Assembly: GCA_028554795.2 (NCBI GenBank)
Contig: CM068842.1
Coordinates: forward strand, 27,977,577-28,041,576
Direction: 5' to 3'
Source of the DNA: Sinohyriopsis cumingii
Lineage: Eukaryota; Mollusca; Bivalvia; Unionida; Unionidae
Length of the DNA: 64,000 nt
Position numbers and translations under genes: made by a program. This document shows, one piece after another, positions 63,490 through 64,000 of the stretch. The notes under the pieces were generated by a model. It was not told where the DNA came from. It did not search any database and saw only the letters and a program-made list of their open reading frames with translations. Position 1 is the first letter of the stretch. Each line of letters starts with the position of its first letter.

Positions 63490-63760
63490 TCCGTCTTGTC
63501 ACTGGCTGACAAATATGACGGTATTGCGAATTAAATCCCAAAATAATCAAAGAATTACAGACACGAGTCCTAATAATTTAAAGTCCTGATTCAAATTCAG
63601 TAGGAGTCCAGAATAAAAAAAACTGAAGGCGATGATGTGTCTTTGGTAGCTGACAGAGTGTTGATGTGTAACAGTCTTTTGTTGAATCACAGTAATATCA
63701 TTCCAGGTTTGAATTCAGTATAAATTCCAGGTAACTTGAAGAAATAAAAACTCCAGCCCA
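63490..63760 (-). repeat. Dispersed repeat, copy 4, right arm of the inverted pair
   Basis: Inverted relative to 62930-63290, with about 330 bp between the arms. Confidence 0.65.
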
Positions 63761-64000
63761 AAAATGAATACTGGACACATCATATAATACAATTTCAAAG
63801 TGCTAGATCTTGAAGCACCACTGAACAAAGTCCTCAAAGCTACAAGATTGTATAATTTTCAACTTTACATCAGGTCATAATAAGCATTTTTTAAAAAACA
63901 AACCCATTACGAAATGGAACAAAACTGTCTACAATGATTCTGATGTTTACAATTAAAACCCATAACCTGGATTATGTAAAATACACTAAGTAAATTCCAA

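Noticed and set aside
1-64000. CRISPR arrays, rRNA genes and intact tRNA genes
   Set aside because: Repeats are contiguous minisatellites without spacers; tRNA-like segments do not fold as clover-leaves; no rRNA-like conserved blocks noticed.

Overview
The window is eukaryotic, AT-rich genomic DNA from an invertebrate. The mix of tRNA-derived SINE heads, CR1-like and other LINE relics, short-unit minisatellites and chromodomain Polintons best fits a mollusc, probably a marine bivalve or gastropod. That taxonomic call is inference. I see no intact host gene; the flanking DNA is repeats, dead transposons and unassigned AT-rich sequence.

The main content is two near-complete copies of one Polinton/Maverick (adintovirus-like) DNA transposon in the same orientation. 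Copy A spans 4502-21655 (17,154 bp) and is flanked by the 6-bp target duplication CAAGTA. Copy B spans 35571-52673 (17,103 bp) and is flanked by AGCAGG. Different 6-bp duplications mean two separate integrations. Each copy has terminal inverted repeats (TIRs) of about 325-380 bp that begin AGTAGTAA and hold subterminal direct repeats and an (AAATTT)n tract.

Gene order, left to right, most on the minus strand: three small coiled-coil genes (SL1, SL2, SL3); a tightly packed block of major capsid, small basic pVI/pX-like protein, penton-like minor capsid, two-helix membrane protein, chromodomain integrase, an LVPY-motif protein, a conserved 128-aa protein and its larger paralogue; the packaging ATPase; a small open frame; protein-primed DNA polymerase B; a divergent plus-strand CCHC zinc-knuckle gene; the polyQ coiled-coil gene SL4 (minus); and the small basic gene SL5 (plus). 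I found no adenain-like protease. Most genes have a TATA box about 50 bp before their ATG.

The most unusual observation concerns 3' ends. The five small accessory genes at the two element ends (SL1-SL5) are each followed, 24-32 nt after the stop codon, by a sequence matching the metazoan replication-dependent histone mRNA 3' stem-loop. It has a 6-bp stem and a UUUC loop, is followed by ACCCA or AGCCA, and then by a purine-rich AAAAGA(A/G) element resembling the U7 snRNA binding site. This occurs ten times in ten positions across the two copies, and two of the five per copy lie inside the TIRs. The polymerase and capsid blocks instead have AATAAA signals. This suggests a two-class output in which the accessory genes use the host histone pre-mRNA processing machinery and so may be tied to S phase.

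Both copies are damaged, with different lesions. A has nonsense codons in the capsid and polymerase genes and a 72-bp deletion in the paralogue. B has lesions in the integrase, penton, membrane protein, polymerase (two frameshifts), SL1, SL2 and SL4. Only the polymerase and the zinc-knuckle frame are broken in both. The copies are almost identical internally, but the SL5 coding sequence and the outer TIRs differ strongly.

Flanking DNA: a 47-bp tandem array (1-328), a degenerate type-B polymerase relic (about 3300-4130), a 49-bp minisatellite (24250-25135), a SINE with 13-bp duplication (26903-27253), a 2.6-kb CR1-like LINE relic (27345-29925), a LINE 3' fragment near 34.8 kb, a GACAA/GACAT array (53150-53455), a diverged 0.6-0.8 kb duplication (53.46 and 55.67 kb), a LINE with an inverted 5' part (56885-58745), a 111-bp hairpin (59509-59619) and an inverted repeat pair near 63 kb.
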